Shown: positions 1 to 10,055 of the stretch, in pieces
How the letters are laid out: each line of letters opens with the position of its first letter
How positions within the stretch are numbered: position 1 is the stretch's first letter
Assembly (NCBI GenBank): GCA_033398695.1
Contig: CM065815.1
Coordinates: 13,670,501-13,734,500, forward strand
DNA from: Orobanche coerulescens
Lineage: Eukaryota; Streptophyta; Magnoliopsida; Lamiales; Orobanchaceae
Reading direction: 5' to 3'
Length of the DNA: 64,000 nucleotides
Notes under the pieces: generated by a model
The model's database searches: none
The model's input: only the letters and a program-made list of their open reading frames with translations
Told to the model about the DNA's origin: nothing
Position numbers and translations under genes: made by a program

Positions 1-337
1 AACAAGAACTCTTAAGTACTCGAGCACAGCTATTAGTTCAAAAGCCATAAAAGATGAAAAGACAAAAAGACATCTCTTATGCACAATCATCACGCATGGC
101 CATCATCCGTGTCTTGGTCCGGCCCGCTCGTCCCGATGAACTCGACCAAATTCATAAAACGAATTTCCGAAACGGGTCCCAGAGGGTTAGCAATTACGCT
201 AGTACAAGTAGCCAAATGAACATTTTACATCTTACACATATAGTAATGCATGCCATCAAGAAAATCATAATTTCCAAAACGCTCATTTCTAAATGCCAAT
301 ATCAAACCACATTTGTAAAAATGCACCACAATTAACC

Positions 338-457
338 GCGGACCCACGCCTTCGTGGATCCTGCCGAGACCCCGTCGGATCTAACCCACATGGTTAAAAG
401 CAAGCTCGCGGTCCACGGCCGTGGAACCCTACCGAGACCCCGTCGAGTCTAACCCGT
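338..457 (-). repeat. 70-bp tandem repeat in U5 of LTR E
   Basis: Two units start at 338 and 408. Each contains GCGG-(A/T)CC, a GTGGA box and CCGAGACCCCGTCG. The same arrangement is seen in LTR J (57281 and 57352) and, in related form, in the B and K LTRs. Confidence 0.65.
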
Positions 458-1080
458 AGTGAGCATACACACACACACAATTTCTCATACAAAACTACTA
501 CGTCAAGATTGTAAGTTCATAAGGATACTTGCCTCGACCAATTAGACGATGACACGAACGGAACGGAAGAGTTGAACACGACCGCAAGGAACCGCGAAAT
601 GAACCTAACGATTCGAACAACACAATCACAACCAACTCTAGACGATTACGGAAAAGAAATACACTGAAACCCGCCTACGATTCATGTATATTCATACCAA
701 AATAACAACGAGGGCGGACCACAACCAAACCCTCTCGATTCCGTAAAAATCCACAAAATATCCATGAATCCGTAGGAAACTAAAGATACTAACAAGAATA
801 ATCATATTCATCATGAATCCATCAACGAAACGGAAAGAATCGGACAAAACCCCAAAATCCCCAATTATCCAAAAAGGTAGGGTTTCAAGAGACATTACCT
901 TGAGTGATTCAAGTGTCAAGATCCGTAGAACACGCGTTAGATTGATTATCCGAGCCTCACAACCGAAAAGAAATGATGAAAATCGACCCCCGGATGAAGA
1001 ACTCTCTCTCCCTCTATGTTTCTCTCTCGCGATGCTGTGCAAATGGGGAAGAAAACTGAGCTGCTCACCCAAAACGACAC

Positions 1081-1087
1081 ATTTATA
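1081..1087 (-). promoter_or_regulatory. TATA box of LTR E
   Basis: The minus strand reads TATAAAT just downstream (in element sense) of the dyad array. It is followed by a CT/GA-rich stretch typical of an LTR transcription start. Function is inferred from position. Confidence 0.55.
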
Positions 1088-1105
1088 GGGTAACGCAGCA
1101 GAACC

Positions 1106-1300
1106 TATCGGCCGGCCTATCGGCCGATAGGCCTGATATACTTACGGAATGCCTAAGTAGGTCTATCGACCCCCTTATCTACGAAAGGCTACCGGAAGTT
1201 CGAAGGTTAAGAAGATAACATATCGGCCGGCCTATCGGCCGATAGGCCCAACCTATACCCATACAAAATGCAGGCAGTAGATTCTATCGGCCCCCTATCG
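1106..1300. repeat. U3 dyad array of LTR E (TATCGGCCGATA type)
   Basis: Copies of a GC-rich 12-bp dyad TATCGGCCGATA or a half-degenerate version start at 1106, 1118, 1164, 1221, 1233 and 1285. The tandem pairs at 1106/1118 and 1221/1233 are 115 bp apart, which is 5 x 23. The form fits TNNCGNNCGNNA as in the other LTRs. The array lies upstream of the TATA box in element orientation. Confidence 0.7.
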
Positions 1301-1627
1301 GGCCGAAAGGCTCCCGGAGTGCTCGGCCAAAAGCAAACGACCATAACTCTCTCGTCCGACTCGATTGACTCACCGTTTGAACCATTGGAAAGCTAATTCG
1401 ATGTTCTACAATATTGCAAAGATTTATAATTTTTGGAGTCACCAAAAATTAATGATGATCTAACAAAGTCGAACTCAAGCGAGGAAAGTTGAAACAACGA
1501 ACAATAACGAGAGTACAATTCAACAATTGACAGGAAGGACATATTGAAAGATACATGTGGGTCACTATGACCGAGAAATATACCCAAAAATGAAAATACA
1601 AGGGAAAGAAAAATACCGGATATTACA

Positions 1628-2385
1628 AAATCGACGGTCTCTCACTGTATGAATTAGCTGAATGTCTGAGCTTATAAACTTGTGAATCTCTTCAAATCTG
1701 AACTGTAGGGAGTTCTCGTTTCTGCCGACCGTCTTTTTGTTAAGAGGTACTGAGAGAGAAATCCGAAAATAGATTCAAGAGAGAAAGCCGAGAGGAGAGA
1801 ATTTCTGAATCCTTTTCCAGTTGCTGGAGGTTCTCTATTTATAGGACTGAAAGTTGCTGGGTGATCGCCTCTGCTGTATTATAATAAGCGGTCGATCGTC
1901 TTTAGCACATGGGTTGGTCTCCTTAAAATCCGCAGCAGCTGCTGGCAGCCGGATGTGCGAACCAATGAGAGGCCAACACGCATCCATGTCGCTGTTTTGG
2001 GAGGCCCCACTTAGGACCTTTCGGCGGGTCTGTCGGTAGGTGAGGCAGTCCTTGTCACTGACAGCTGGTGCTGGGCTGGAGTCAACGATCCATGTTCTGC
2101 GGCGCCATTCACGGATCTGCACATGGGTCCTTGCTCCGTGATTCAGTCTTCGAAGACTTGATGGACGATGGCCTTATAAGTGGCATAGGATGATCGTCTT
2201 TGGTCGGGCACCAGAGTCGGTCGCTAGGTACCAAGAGACGATCGCTCCGAGAGGTCGATCGCTAGATACTCGAAGATGGACTGTTACCTTCGATTTGGCA
2301 AGTTGCCGTAGCTCATTTGGTCGTGAACTCGGTCGCTCGGCCCTTATACCGATCGCCGTAGAGGCGTATAAATCGCTGTACAACA
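1628..2385 (-). mobile_element. D-family (Tat gypsy) LTR fragment D2
   Basis: Closely resembles the LTRs of element D (31673-32558 and 40131-41016). It shares the minus-strand start TGTTGT followed by CGATTTATACGCC at 2385, the CGATCG-rich U3, and a CTATAAATAG TATA box at 1836-1846. It is interrupted on the left by LTR E, so roughly the last 200 bp of its R-U5 lie outside the window. It sits 6 bp before the gag start codon of element A, so it inserted into the A leader. The right-hand target duplication would be TTCAA (2386-2390); the left copy is not visible. It may be a solo LTR or the 5' LTR of a full element extending left. Confidence 0.75.
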
Positions 2386-2391
2386 TTCAAT

Positions 2392-3648
2392 ATGGAAAGA
2401 AATCTGAGAGGCCGGGGCAGAGGGGGACGAGTCCGCGGAAGGGGCCGAATCCCGATACCACGATCCAACAGGCGCGCGAACATGGAGCAGAGTTCCGCAG
2501 GCAGTGATTCGCCTTCTAGGGAGCAATCACACCACCCTGGAGAGAATGCGCGTGTTGATCCTTACGCTGTGATGCAGGGCATGATGGCCCAGATGACCCA
2601 AATGGGTCAGCTGATGGAAGCTATGCAGAGGAATACTACTGGCCAATAGCAGGGGCAGCAGCCTCCGCCTCCGGTGCACTGCGGGATTATGAGCCGGATT
2701 ATTAGCGACATATCGCGTCAGCGACCTCCAACCTTTGAAGGCTCTTCTGAGCCTGCTGACATTGTACATGGGTTAGAGCATTTCGAGAAAATGTTCGAGA
2801 TGGTGGAGTGCCCAGAAGAGAATCGAGTTGTTGTGGCGGCTTACTACCTTAGCAAGAGTGCCCATACTTGGTGGCTTTCTGTTAGGCCTGCTGATGGTGC
2901 AAGTACTTGGGAGGAATTCAAGAATCTTATGCTAGATCGCTACTATCCTGCACCACTCCGCGAAGCAAAATTGTCAGAATTGTTGAATCCCGATCCATCT
3001 GAGGACGAGGATGTGTTAACTATCACCGAGAAATTCCAGGCACTTCTCCCTTTTGCTACGTCAGTTGTCCGTTCGAAAGCTGATAAAATCAAATATTTCC
3101 TCAAGAGACTTAAACCCCGAATGAGGATTCAGTTGCTAAATCACCACTGTACGACCCTACCAGAGTTTATCGAGAAGGCTCTGGAATACGAACTTACTGC
3201 GAAAGAGATTTCCAAGAAGCAGCCTCAGTTTTCCAACAAGAGATCCAGGAACCAGACCTAGGCAAACAATAATCGGGGGATGTTCAGGAAGCCCCAGCCA
3301 GTACCAAATCCTTCTGAGCGGCCACCTATGGCACCAAAGCCGATTGGATCGCACTCTCGAGCAATCATCTCATCTATTGTGTGTTATAACTGTGGGGACC
3401 AGGGACATATCAGCTCCAAATGCCCGAAGCCGGCCGTTGCCTGCCACACTTGTGGGAAGAACGGACATCGTGCTCGCTATTGCAGGGGTGGACCCTTACG
3501 TGCTCCAGTAGCATCTCTTGCTCCAGTACAGTCTTTTGTCCAGGACCGTGTACCTCCGTCCGCTTCTTATCAGACTACCGGGGCGAACAAAGGGATGGGC
3601 CGTGGAAATCAAGCTGGTACACCTGGTACCGGAGTTTCTAAACCCAGA
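2392..3648 (+). pseudogene. gag: Element A gag (broken)
   Basis: Capsid/nucleocapsid protein of gypsy element A, the structural protein of the cytoplasmic virus-like particle. The start at 2392 is chosen because the protein opens with an Arg/Gly-rich stretch (MERNLRGRGRGGRVRGRGR), like the gag starts of elements B, C and K. A capsid domain follows, with the motif PADIVHGLEHFEKMFEMVEC and the WWLSV and REAKLSELL segments. Two CCHC zinc knuckles (CYNCGDQGHISSKC and CHTCGKNGHRARYC) lie at 3382-3483. The frame is interrupted by two in-frame TAG codons (2647-2649 and 3259-3261) but is otherwise open. It runs in the same frame into protease. Confidence 0.85.
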
Positions 3649-4251
3649 GTCTACGAGATGAAGAAGGCTGACGATCCTGAAGCCAACATGATCGCAGGTA
3701 CTCTCGAGATCCATTCTCAGCCCGTTTGTGTTCTTTTTGATACTGGTGCTTCACACTCCTTTTTATCTACCTCTTGTTTGAGTCGTTTACAATTAGATCA
3801 TGTTACCGATTGTGAACCTTATGTCATTGGTCTACCCGATGGTAGAAGAATTGTTGGGAATCGTGAAGTACAGAACTGTCCGATTCGCATGAATGACCGT
3901 GAGTGGTTGTCAGACTTGATTGTGGTCGATTTACCTAAAGATGATGTGATCTTGGGCATCGACTGGATGGATCGTCATGATGCCGTCCTTAGCGTTCATA
4001 AGCGAATCGTGACTGTCACATCTGATGATGGCGTCGAGTGTATTTTTCAGGGTGATAATCCCAGTCATTCCGGGAGAGTCATCAGCGCTATGAAGGCAAT
4101 GAAACTACTAAACCAGGGGTGCGTTGGGTATTGGTGTTACATGACTAAGACAACCGACCGACCAGTCGAGTTGGCCGATATTCCGGTAGTTCGGACTACC
4201 CAGATGTATTTCCAGATGAGCTGCCAGTATTACCCCTACAACGAGGAGTAG
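3649..4251 (+). pseudogene. pro: Element A aspartic protease (frameshifted at its end)
   Basis: Retroviral-type aspartic protease that would cut the polyprotein. The active-site motif LFDTGASHSF is encoded near 3730-3760 and is intact. The flap and C-terminal part [15 protein letters not shown] follows, then the linker [11 protein letters not shown] shared with element C. It is in frame with gag. Around 4200 the reading frame shifts relative to C, so the open frame ends at 4251 with non-homologous residues while the true continuation is in another frame. Confidence 0.85.
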
Positions 4252-5125
4252 AATTCACCATTGAGTTGGAGCCAGGAACGACCCCGCTTTCGAAAGCACC
4301 ATATCGCATGGCACCGACCGATATGTTAGAGTTGAAGAGCCAGCTTAAGGAGTTGACTGAGAAAGGCTATATTCGACCTAGTACATCCCCTTGGGGAGCA
4401 CTAGTGTTATTTGTACGGAAGAAAGACGGATCGCTGCATTTGTGTATTGATTACCGTGAGCTGAACAAAGTAACAATCAAGAACAAATATCCATTACCTC
4501 GTATCGATGATTTGCTGGATCAGCTCCAGGGAGCCGCAGTATTTTCCAAGATCGACTTGAGATCCGGGTACCACCAATTACGGATTCGAGAGTCTGACAT
4601 TCCGAAGACAGCTTTTCGTACTCGCTATGGGCATTATGAGTTCGTTGTCATGTCATTCGGACTAACTAATCCACTGGGAGTGTTTATGGAGCTGATGAAT
4701 CGAGTTTTTATTAATTATCTGGATTTTTTTGCAGTCGTTTTTATTGACGACATTATGATTTACTCTCGTGACCATGCAGAGCAAGAGTGTCACCTCCGCC
4801 AGGTTCTCGATGCGTTAAGGCGAGAACAACTCTATGGAAAATTTTCCAAGTGTGAATTCTGGATGCCTGAAGTTATTTTTCTTGGACATGTAATTTCAAC
4901 AGATGGGGTGAGAGTAGACCGACAGAAGACAAAAGCCATCCGGGACTGGCTACCACCGAAGAACGTGAAGGAAGTTCGTAGTTTTCTGGGTCTAGTAGGC
5001 TATTACCGGCGGTTCGTGGAATGTTTTTCCAAAATTGCTCAACCGATGACTAATCTATTGAGGAAAGATAAGAATATTTGTGGTCGGAAGCATGTCAGTG
5101 AAGTTTTGATGAATTCAAGAGTCGA
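4200..5125 (+). pseudogene. RT: Element A reverse transcriptase
   Basis: RNA-dependent DNA polymerase of the element. Visible motifs in order: [64 protein letters not shown], the catalytic [12 protein letters not shown] (the gypsy version of YXDD, near 4737-4757), then FLGHVIS and the thumb/connection segment [16 protein letters not shown]. This is the standard Ty3/gypsy order. The frame differs from gag-protease by a small indel near 4200. It breaks again near 5085, where the [15 protein letters not shown] linker seen in element C is scrambled. Confidence 0.9.
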
Positions 5126-5527
5126 TTGATTTCAGCACCTGTTTTGGTTCTACCTAAAGGAACGGAAGGATTCGTGGTATATAGTGATGCATCGAGACAG
5201 GGCCTTGGATGCGTATTAATGCAGAATGGAAAAGTGATCGCCTATGCATCTAGACAGTTGCGACCTTATGAGGTCAACTACCCGACCCATGATTTGGAGT
5301 TAGCAGCCATGGTATTTGCTTTAAAAATCTTGCGCCACTACCTGTATGGAGTTACCTGTCAGATTTTTACGGATCACACGAGCCTGAAGTACATTTTTAC
5401 TCAGAAGGAGTTAAATATGAGACAAATGAGGTGGCTAGAGCTAATCAAAGACTATGATATCGAGATCCTTTATCATCCGGGCAAGGCAAACGTGGTTGCC
5501 GATGCCTTGAGCCGTAAGACCGTATAA
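5126..5527 (+). pseudogene. RH: Element A RNase H domain
   Basis: RNase H that degrades the RNA of the RNA/DNA hybrid. Motifs: [18 protein letters not shown] (first catalytic Asp), [19 protein letters not shown] (Glu), [13 protein letters not shown] (Asp), and [18 protein letters not shown] (last Asp). It is in the same frame as the integrase that follows, separated by a TAA at 5525-5527 where element C has CAG, and a TAG at 5606-5608 where C also has CAG. The first residue is not a real start; translation would come from the upstream polyprotein. Confidence 0.85.
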
Positions 5528-7062
5528 GAGCAGATACTTGCCCGCTTGACCGCCCAGAGAGAATTGCAGTTAGAGTTCATGAGGACGGAGATTGAGGTCT
5601 TGTTATAGCGCATTCAAGGACAACTTTGCACGCTTGAGATTTCATCGACCCTTGATGAGATAGTCAGGGCAAAACAGATGACAGACCCGTTCTTATCTAA
5701 AATTCGGGGAGAAATAGATAAAGGGAAGGCCCCTGGATTTGTGATTCACGAGGACGGACTGATACGCTTCAAAAACCGGATATATGTACCGGCAGATGAA
5801 GAGTTGAGGAATACTATTCTGAAGGAGGCTCATGCTACCCCGTATTTCATACACCCACAATCAAACAAAATGTATAAGGATTTGAAGCCGTATTATTGGT
5901 TGGGTAAGATGAAACAGGAAGTTGCAGAATTTGTTTCGAGGTGTTTGACCTGTCAGCAGGTCAAGATTGAGCATCAGCGACCAGCTGGCATGATGAAACC
6001 ACTCCCGATTCCCAAGTGGAAGTGGGAAGACATATCGATGGATTTTATTACTAGCTTGCCGACGAGCCGTCGAGGCATGAATACGATTTGGGTGATTGTG
6101 GATCGACTGACCAGATCAGCCCACTTCTTGGAGATTAAGGATACGTGGGGTCCTGAGAGGTTGGACCAGTTGTTCATTAAAGAGATTGTGAGGCTGCATG
6201 GCACCCCCAAGAGTATTGTATCAGATCGTGACGGACGGTTCGTATCACACTTCTGGAAGGCGGTTCATCGTGCGTTGGGTACCCAGTTGAACTTTAGTAT
6301 GGCATTTCATCCTCAGACCGACGGTCAGTCTGAGAGGACTATCCAAACTCTGGAGGATATGTTGAGGGCATGTTCTCTCGACTGGAAGAACGATTGGGAA
6401 GCCCAACTACCGTTGGTGGAATTCACATATAATAACAGTTGGCACGCCTCGATCAATATGGCACCTTATGAGGCATTGTATGGACGTGTTAGGATAACTT
6501 GTCTGAATCCATTGGTACGGAGCCTAATATGTTTTTAGCAGCCCGCGAGAAGATTACTCTGATTAAGAGTCGACTATTAACGGCCCAGAGCCGCCAGAAA
6601 TTGTATGCAGATAATCGTTGGCGACCACTCGAGTTTGAGGTTGGTAATCATGTACTAGTTAAATTGTCCCCTAGTCGAGGTGTTTTCCGTTTTGGGAAGA
6701 AAGGCAAGCTGAGCCCGAGGTATATTGGTCCGTTCGAGATTTTGGATCGTGTAGGCGACCTAGCTTATCGTTTGGCGTTACCACCAGTTTTGAGTCGAAT
6801 TCACAATGTATTCCATGTATCCCAGCTGAGGAAGTATGTTGCTGACCCAAGCCACATTATTCTCTTCGAAGTGTTCGAGATAGCCGATAACCATTCATAT
6901 GAAGAACGTCCTGTACGGATACTCGAGAGGAGGATCAAACAATTGAGGAACAAGACGATTCCCTTATTGAAGATTCAGTGGTCGAGACACGGAGTCGAGG
7001 AGGCTACGTGGGAGACTGAGGATAACATGCGAGAGAGATACCCCGAGTTGTTTACCCCTTAG
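5528..7062 (+). pseudogene. INT: Element A integrase with chromodomain-like tail
   Basis: Integrase that inserts the cDNA. The zinc-binding part is seen as HATPYF..MYKDLK..YW and CLTCQQVK. The DDE core is seen as DISMDFITSLPTS, IVSDRDGRFVSHFW and DGQSERTIQTLEDMLRAC. The C-terminal GPFEILDRVGDLAYRLALPP and NVFHVSQLRKYV blocks follow, then a chromodomain-like tail ending ERYPELFTP at the TAG of 7060-7062. A frameshift near 6485 removes the usual RRCRSPLCW segment and splits the gene into two frames (5678-6538 and 6499-7062). Chromodomain tails in this lineage are thought to steer insertion to heterochromatin. Confidence 0.88.
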
Positions 7063-7078
7063 TTTCGAGGACGAAACT
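7061..7078 (+). other. Hairpin after pol stop, element A
   Basis: AGTTTCG and CGAAACT form a perfect 7-bp stem with an AGGA loop, overlapping the pol stop codon. The same hairpin occurs at the same place in B, C, J and H. Confidence 0.7.
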
Positions 7079-7082
7079 CCTT

Positions 7083-7100
7083 TTAAGGGGGGGGGGAGTA
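7083..7100 (+). other. Polypurine tract, element A
   Basis: A G-run directly before the 3' LTR start (TATAATACCC at 7101). It is the plus-strand primer site. The LTR start has TA instead of the usual TG. Confidence 0.8.
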
Positions 7101-7266
7101 TATAATACCCGCGCCTTTACTACTGTATTCTTCGTTGTTGTCGTACCATATCTGTGTTTGTAATGAACATATTGATGAATTATGTTAAATTGAAATCCTG
7201 GTCGTTCATACTATATGGATCGTTGGATGTTATTGGGAGAATTTCATTTTTACTTATTATTAACCT

Positions 7267-7635
7267 CAGCGTATGCTAGCCTACTCTCCTTACGTACGCA
7301 ATGTACGTAGCATTACGTACGTAACTCTCATATGTTAACGTACGTAATGCGGTGTATCTATCAACAGCTCACCTTTCGGCGGGTGGGACCGAGCATGGGT
7401 AGGTGGTCGGGAATCGATCGTGACAGCCTAAGTCAACGGCCATTACGTACGTAATGACCCTGCCTTAGCGTACGTAATGTACTTGAACCTTACGTACATC
7501 CATTTTGGTAACGTACGTAAGGACAGGTGTATTTTGAGTCAGTAACATCTGAGAATTTGTTACGTACATAATACTTATAAGGTTACGTACGTAAAGTTGG
7601 TAACGTACGTTAATATGTAGCCATAGTGTACGTAA
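7267..7635. repeat. U3 dyad array of LTR A (TTACGTACGTAA type), 23-bp register
   Basis: Twelve-base dyads start at 7267, 7290, 7313 and 7336 (all 23 bp apart). Others start at 7443 and 7466 (23), 7490, 7509, 7560 and 7583 (23), and 7601 and 7624 (23). Most read TTACGTACGTAA with one or two changes. The off-register steps are 18-24 bp or larger gaps. The array ends about 15 bp before the TATA box. Confidence 0.9.
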
Positions 7636-7649
7636 TGCTGAATTCGGGT

Positions 7650-7657
7650 TATAAAAG
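7650..7657 (+). promoter_or_regulatory. TATA box of LTR A
   Basis: TATAAAAG directly downstream of the dyad array, in the position expected for the U3/R promoter. Confidence 0.65.
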
Positions 7658-9940
7658 TATGAGTTGCCTTTCATTTCTGCACGACCTTTTTTCATCCCCT
7701 TTCCCTCAAAACCGATTCCCTGCCCCCTTAAATCATATTATTGCCCTCCAATCTCGTGTTAGAGCTACAACACTTGGATTATAGCTTGGTAACTAGAAGC
7801 TAGGAGTGTGTTCTTGGAAGATTTGGTGCTATTCTTCATCCCTTTTCTTGAGGTTGGTTATCTTACTCTTGTTGTTCATATGATTATTGATGTTAGTAGT
7901 AGAATAACCTGATATATCATGATGAACATTAAAGTTATATACAAATTTAGTTTAGAACATGATAATATTGTTAGAACCCTTCCTTGAATGATTAATTAAG
8001 TTGTGGATAACATGTTCAATATAGAACCCTTACTTAATCATGTTAAAATCAGGAGATTAGAGTTATGAATATGTTCTTAATTACTAGTAGGATCCTTTGA
8101 TGTTATATCCATATATTGGAGAAGGTTTAACAACTCATTGGGAAGATATTGATGATGTCTTTAGAATTTCAAAACCTTCAAAGATATAATTATGCTTTGA
8201 GTAAAAATCTTAGGGATGATGATGGATTATGTAGAACATATAACCTTTATATATTCAAGATAATTGGGTGTGTTGATAACTCAAGAAGGGGTTGATCACT
8301 ACATTAATATGTTGATAGTGCTTTAAGACGATTATAACAAATATGGGTAATAATGGTGCGGTAGAATTAATAACCGAATTCTATTATGTTGATCCTCGTG
8401 TATTGGGATGACGGAAATTAGGATGATGTTCTTATTATACTTAAAACTTAAAGTTATTATTTCATTTCTGGATTGGCTTAACGTAATTATTGTGAAGATG
8501 ATGAAGAATGTAAATAAACACAAACTTTTAAAATGATTTGACGTTAATCGGAAGTGTTGATGAATTGAGGGTATGTCTAATCATCATAGTATTACATTGA
8601 TAATGTTCTTGACTTCAAACACTTGCCATTAATGTCGGAAAGTGTGGGCGAATCTAATAAACTTGTGATGTGATGATCCATAATTGGAGCGTTAGAATGT
8701 TCAATAGGATAGTCGAAACTATTCGAGTAAAATTACAAATATTGCTTCTATGAATTAATACCATTATAGTACGAATGTGTTGTTGAATGAATTACATTTC
8801 ATTCAAGGTTGCTTGTTCAAGTGAGTATTGTTAGACGAAGATACCGTTCGTTGTTCGTTCAAAGAAGGATTACTCATCTACGGAATTGAGGCAAGTTATC
8901 TTGCTTGGTTATAATGATGGTTGAATTCTTGCGATTATTATGCGTTTCGTGTATATGGAAATGTTCTGTGAATCTATGATTCATGATGTGGTGATATCCT
9001 TGATCGTGTTACCATTTGTGGCGGGATTGCATTCCCAAGCTTATCGCCCTTGTTACCGTTTGTCTCATTGAGCTTTGTTGTCACTTCGGTGAGTTGTTCG
9101 ATTCCTTGATGAATGTGTAATTCATTGCGTTTCGTTGTCATGTTGCATCGTGACATTTCTGGAGTCATATCTGCGTTCCGATTGGTCATGTGTAGGATTT
9201 TTAGCCGGGCACTTTATGGTCATGCGTGGATGTTTTCCGCATTAGATCATGCACACGAGACGTAGTTCGTGAGGCTAATTAGGTACATCGTCCTACGTAT
9301 ATTCTGGATTTCGTATACGGGGTGGACATGTGCACGGGCACATTTCCGGATCGGGCGTACTGTGACGTCCGTCTTGAGCCATATTATTTGGTCGTTCGTA
9401 TGTTTGGATATGTTCGACAGTTGGGACTGACTGTTTATATGCCTGCGGGGTATATTCAGTAGTCGGTTGTTTCTTGAGATCAGTATGTATATGAATTGTA
9501 TAATGCCATGAGAATTATTATCATGTATAGCTAACCCTGTGGTTTGGGCGAAATACTTGTATTTCAGGGCGAGGAAAGGGCAAGGCACAGGAAGAGCACG
9601 ATGGTGACAGAGGGTTTTGAAGGATGCTAATTCGGGGGGCCCGAGTCTTTTGATGTTCGGTTATGTCTTTCAGTGATTTTTCATTTTATTCTATTTCGGA
9701 TGAATGTAAGATAATTTGTAAGGTATTCTCCATCTTCATATGGTCTATACCGAATTTGGATCCTGTGTATGGTTGCGTGAGTTGATATATGTATAATTTT
9801 ATACTCCACATCGGGGTTTGGATTAATATTGTGGTTCGGTACCACGTTGTGGGATGTTAAAGTTCATATTGTGATATCGCCTGGTGGGTCCCGGTGGGGG
9901 TTCACGGCACTGTATTAGCCGCCATTTTCATGGTGTTACA

Positions 9941-10042
9941 TATACGATGCTTGATCGATCCGTTTTTTTGGGTTTGGTTTTATCCGGTTGGACCGGTTTA
10001 TTTTCCGCTGCGTATCTCGATTTTAATCACTGAATCCCAACA
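9941..10042 (+). mobile_element. 3' end of the 5' LTR of copia G
   Basis: About 100 bp nearly identical to the last 100 bp of the G 3' LTR (51244-51343), ending CCCAACA. The rest of the LTR lies left of element A, outside the window. This identity shows that A inserted into the LTR. Confidence 0.85.
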
Positions 10043-10043
10043 G

Positions 10044-10055
10044 TGGTATCAGAGC
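10044..10055 (+). other. Primer binding site of copia G (initiator Met tRNA)
   Basis: TGGTATCAGAGC, complementary to the 3' end of plant initiator methionine tRNA, one base after the LTR end. Confidence 0.9.

Larger units (their letters stand above)
1..1627 (-). mobile_element. Gypsy LTR E (minus strand), left end beyond window
   Basis: Minus-oriented LTR of a chromovirus-type gypsy element. Its start lies at 1627, where the minus strand reads TGTAATATCCGG, matching the TGTAATACCC start of the other LTRs here. A TATA box is at 1081-1087 (minus), a GC-rich dyad array lies in U3 at 1106-1300, and U5 carries a 70-bp tandem repeat (338-457) like that of LTR J. The bases right of 1627 are D-family LTR and not a polypurine tract, so this is a 5' LTR or a solo LTR inserted into that LTR. 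Its 3' end and any internal region lie left of the window. There is no credible coding content. Confidence 0.75.
2386..9940 (+). mobile_element. Gypsy element A (chromovirus, Tekay/Del-like), 5' part missing
   Basis: Ty3/gypsy retrotransposon with gag, protease, reverse transcriptase, RNase H, integrase with chromodomain-like tail, polypurine tract and 3' LTR. The 5' LTR and primer site are displaced left of the window by the D2 and E insertions. The 3' LTR ends at 9940 inside the 5' LTR of copia G. The bases after it, TATAC, are the expected right-hand duplication, and G LTR sequence resumes there as in its 3' copy at 51244. Coding parts are most like those of element C. The integrase C-terminus (LRNKTIP..QWSRHGVEEATWE) is the chromodomain-type tail of the Tekay/Del lineage. 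Inactive through stops and frameshifts. Confidence 0.85.
7101..9940 (+). mobile_element. 3' LTR of gypsy element A
   Basis: LTR of about 2.84 kb from TATAATACCCG (mutated TG start) to GGTGTTACA. U3 holds a dyad array at 7267-7635 and a TATA box at 7650-7657. The following roughly 2.2 kb is R-U5 and shows no credible coding sequence. It contains a block (about 9190-9370) like one in LTR C. The end abuts the resumed LTR of copia G. Confidence 0.85.

Noticed and set aside
813..1088. Reading frame of 91 aa and its minus-strand partner of 126 aa
   Set aside because: Both lie in the R-U5/U3 region of LTR E and show no domain; the matching regions of other LTRs are not coding.
1402..2385. A D2 LTR starting at 1402 (TGTTCTACAATATT) with duplication TTCGA/TTCAA
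   Set aside because: The sequence across 1402 is continuous U3 of LTR E, which ends at 1627 with a proper LTR start signature. The match is coincidental.
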